From Bacillota bacterium (GTDB taxonomy: Bacteria > Bacillota > Clostridia > Lachnospirales > Lachnospiraceae): a stretch of DNA of 5,888 nucleotides. Positions 5,868 through 5,888 of this stretch are shown here, piece after piece. Position numbers and translations under genes: made by a program. The DNA lies in NCBI GenBank assembly GCA_023419655.1, contig JAEZXP010000013.1, positions 1-5,888 on the forward strand. The letters are read 5' to 3'. The notes under the pieces were generated by a model. It had not been told where the DNA came from, ran no database searches, and was given only the letters and a program-made list of their open reading frames with translations. How positions within the stretch are numbered: position 1 is the first letter of the stretch; each line of letters begins with the position of its first letter.

Positions 5868-5888
5868 CACACCTCGCTTGATTTCTTT

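Overview
The window reads as part of a single leftward (minus-strand) operon from a low-to-moderate GC Firmicute, most likely a clostridium of the Lachnospiraceae type. Strong AGGAG-type ribosome binding sites, a TTG start, a Lys-rich lipoprotein signal and the gene families support this, but the species cannot be named. No rRNA, tRNA, CRISPR array, transposase or phage gene is visible, and every convincing gene is on the minus strand.

In transcription order (right to left) the layout is: a palindrome-rich leader (about 5721-5888); a lipoprotein solute-binding protein of the CUT1 sugar/oligomer ABC class (4401-5720); a 95-base gap holding an imperfect 85-base inverted repeat that folds well as mRNA (4294-4378); an N-acyl-D-amino-acid deacylase-like amidohydrolase (2707-4278); two inner-membrane permeases of the MalF and MalG types (1788-2684 and 943-1782); and two tandem RidA/YjgF-family genes. 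The second RidA gene (410 down to base 1) runs off the left edge and lacks its C-terminus. Genes after the hairpin are 5 to 57 bases apart with no visible terminator, so co-transcription is likely. No ATPase gene is present; CUT1 importers of Firmicutes often use a shared MsmX-type ATPase encoded elsewhere.

Inferred logic: the lipoprotein and two permeases import a small amide- or acyl-bearing molecule, the cytoplasmic amidohydrolase removes its acyl group to release an amino acid (the family favours N-acyl-D-amino acids), and the RidA proteins deal with reactive imine/enamine species made when that amino acid is deaminated. The transporter family is normally linked to sugars, so the substrate could also be an acylated amino sugar or a peptidoglycan-type fragment. 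This functional link is inferred from gene context.

Points most worth a second look are the RNA-like hairpin with an exposed anti-Shine-Dalgarno tract just before the deacylase RBS, the 24-base perfect palindrome with a repeated 12-base box in the leader, the Asp in place of the usual metal-binding Cys in the deacylase, and the pair of diverged RidA paralogues.
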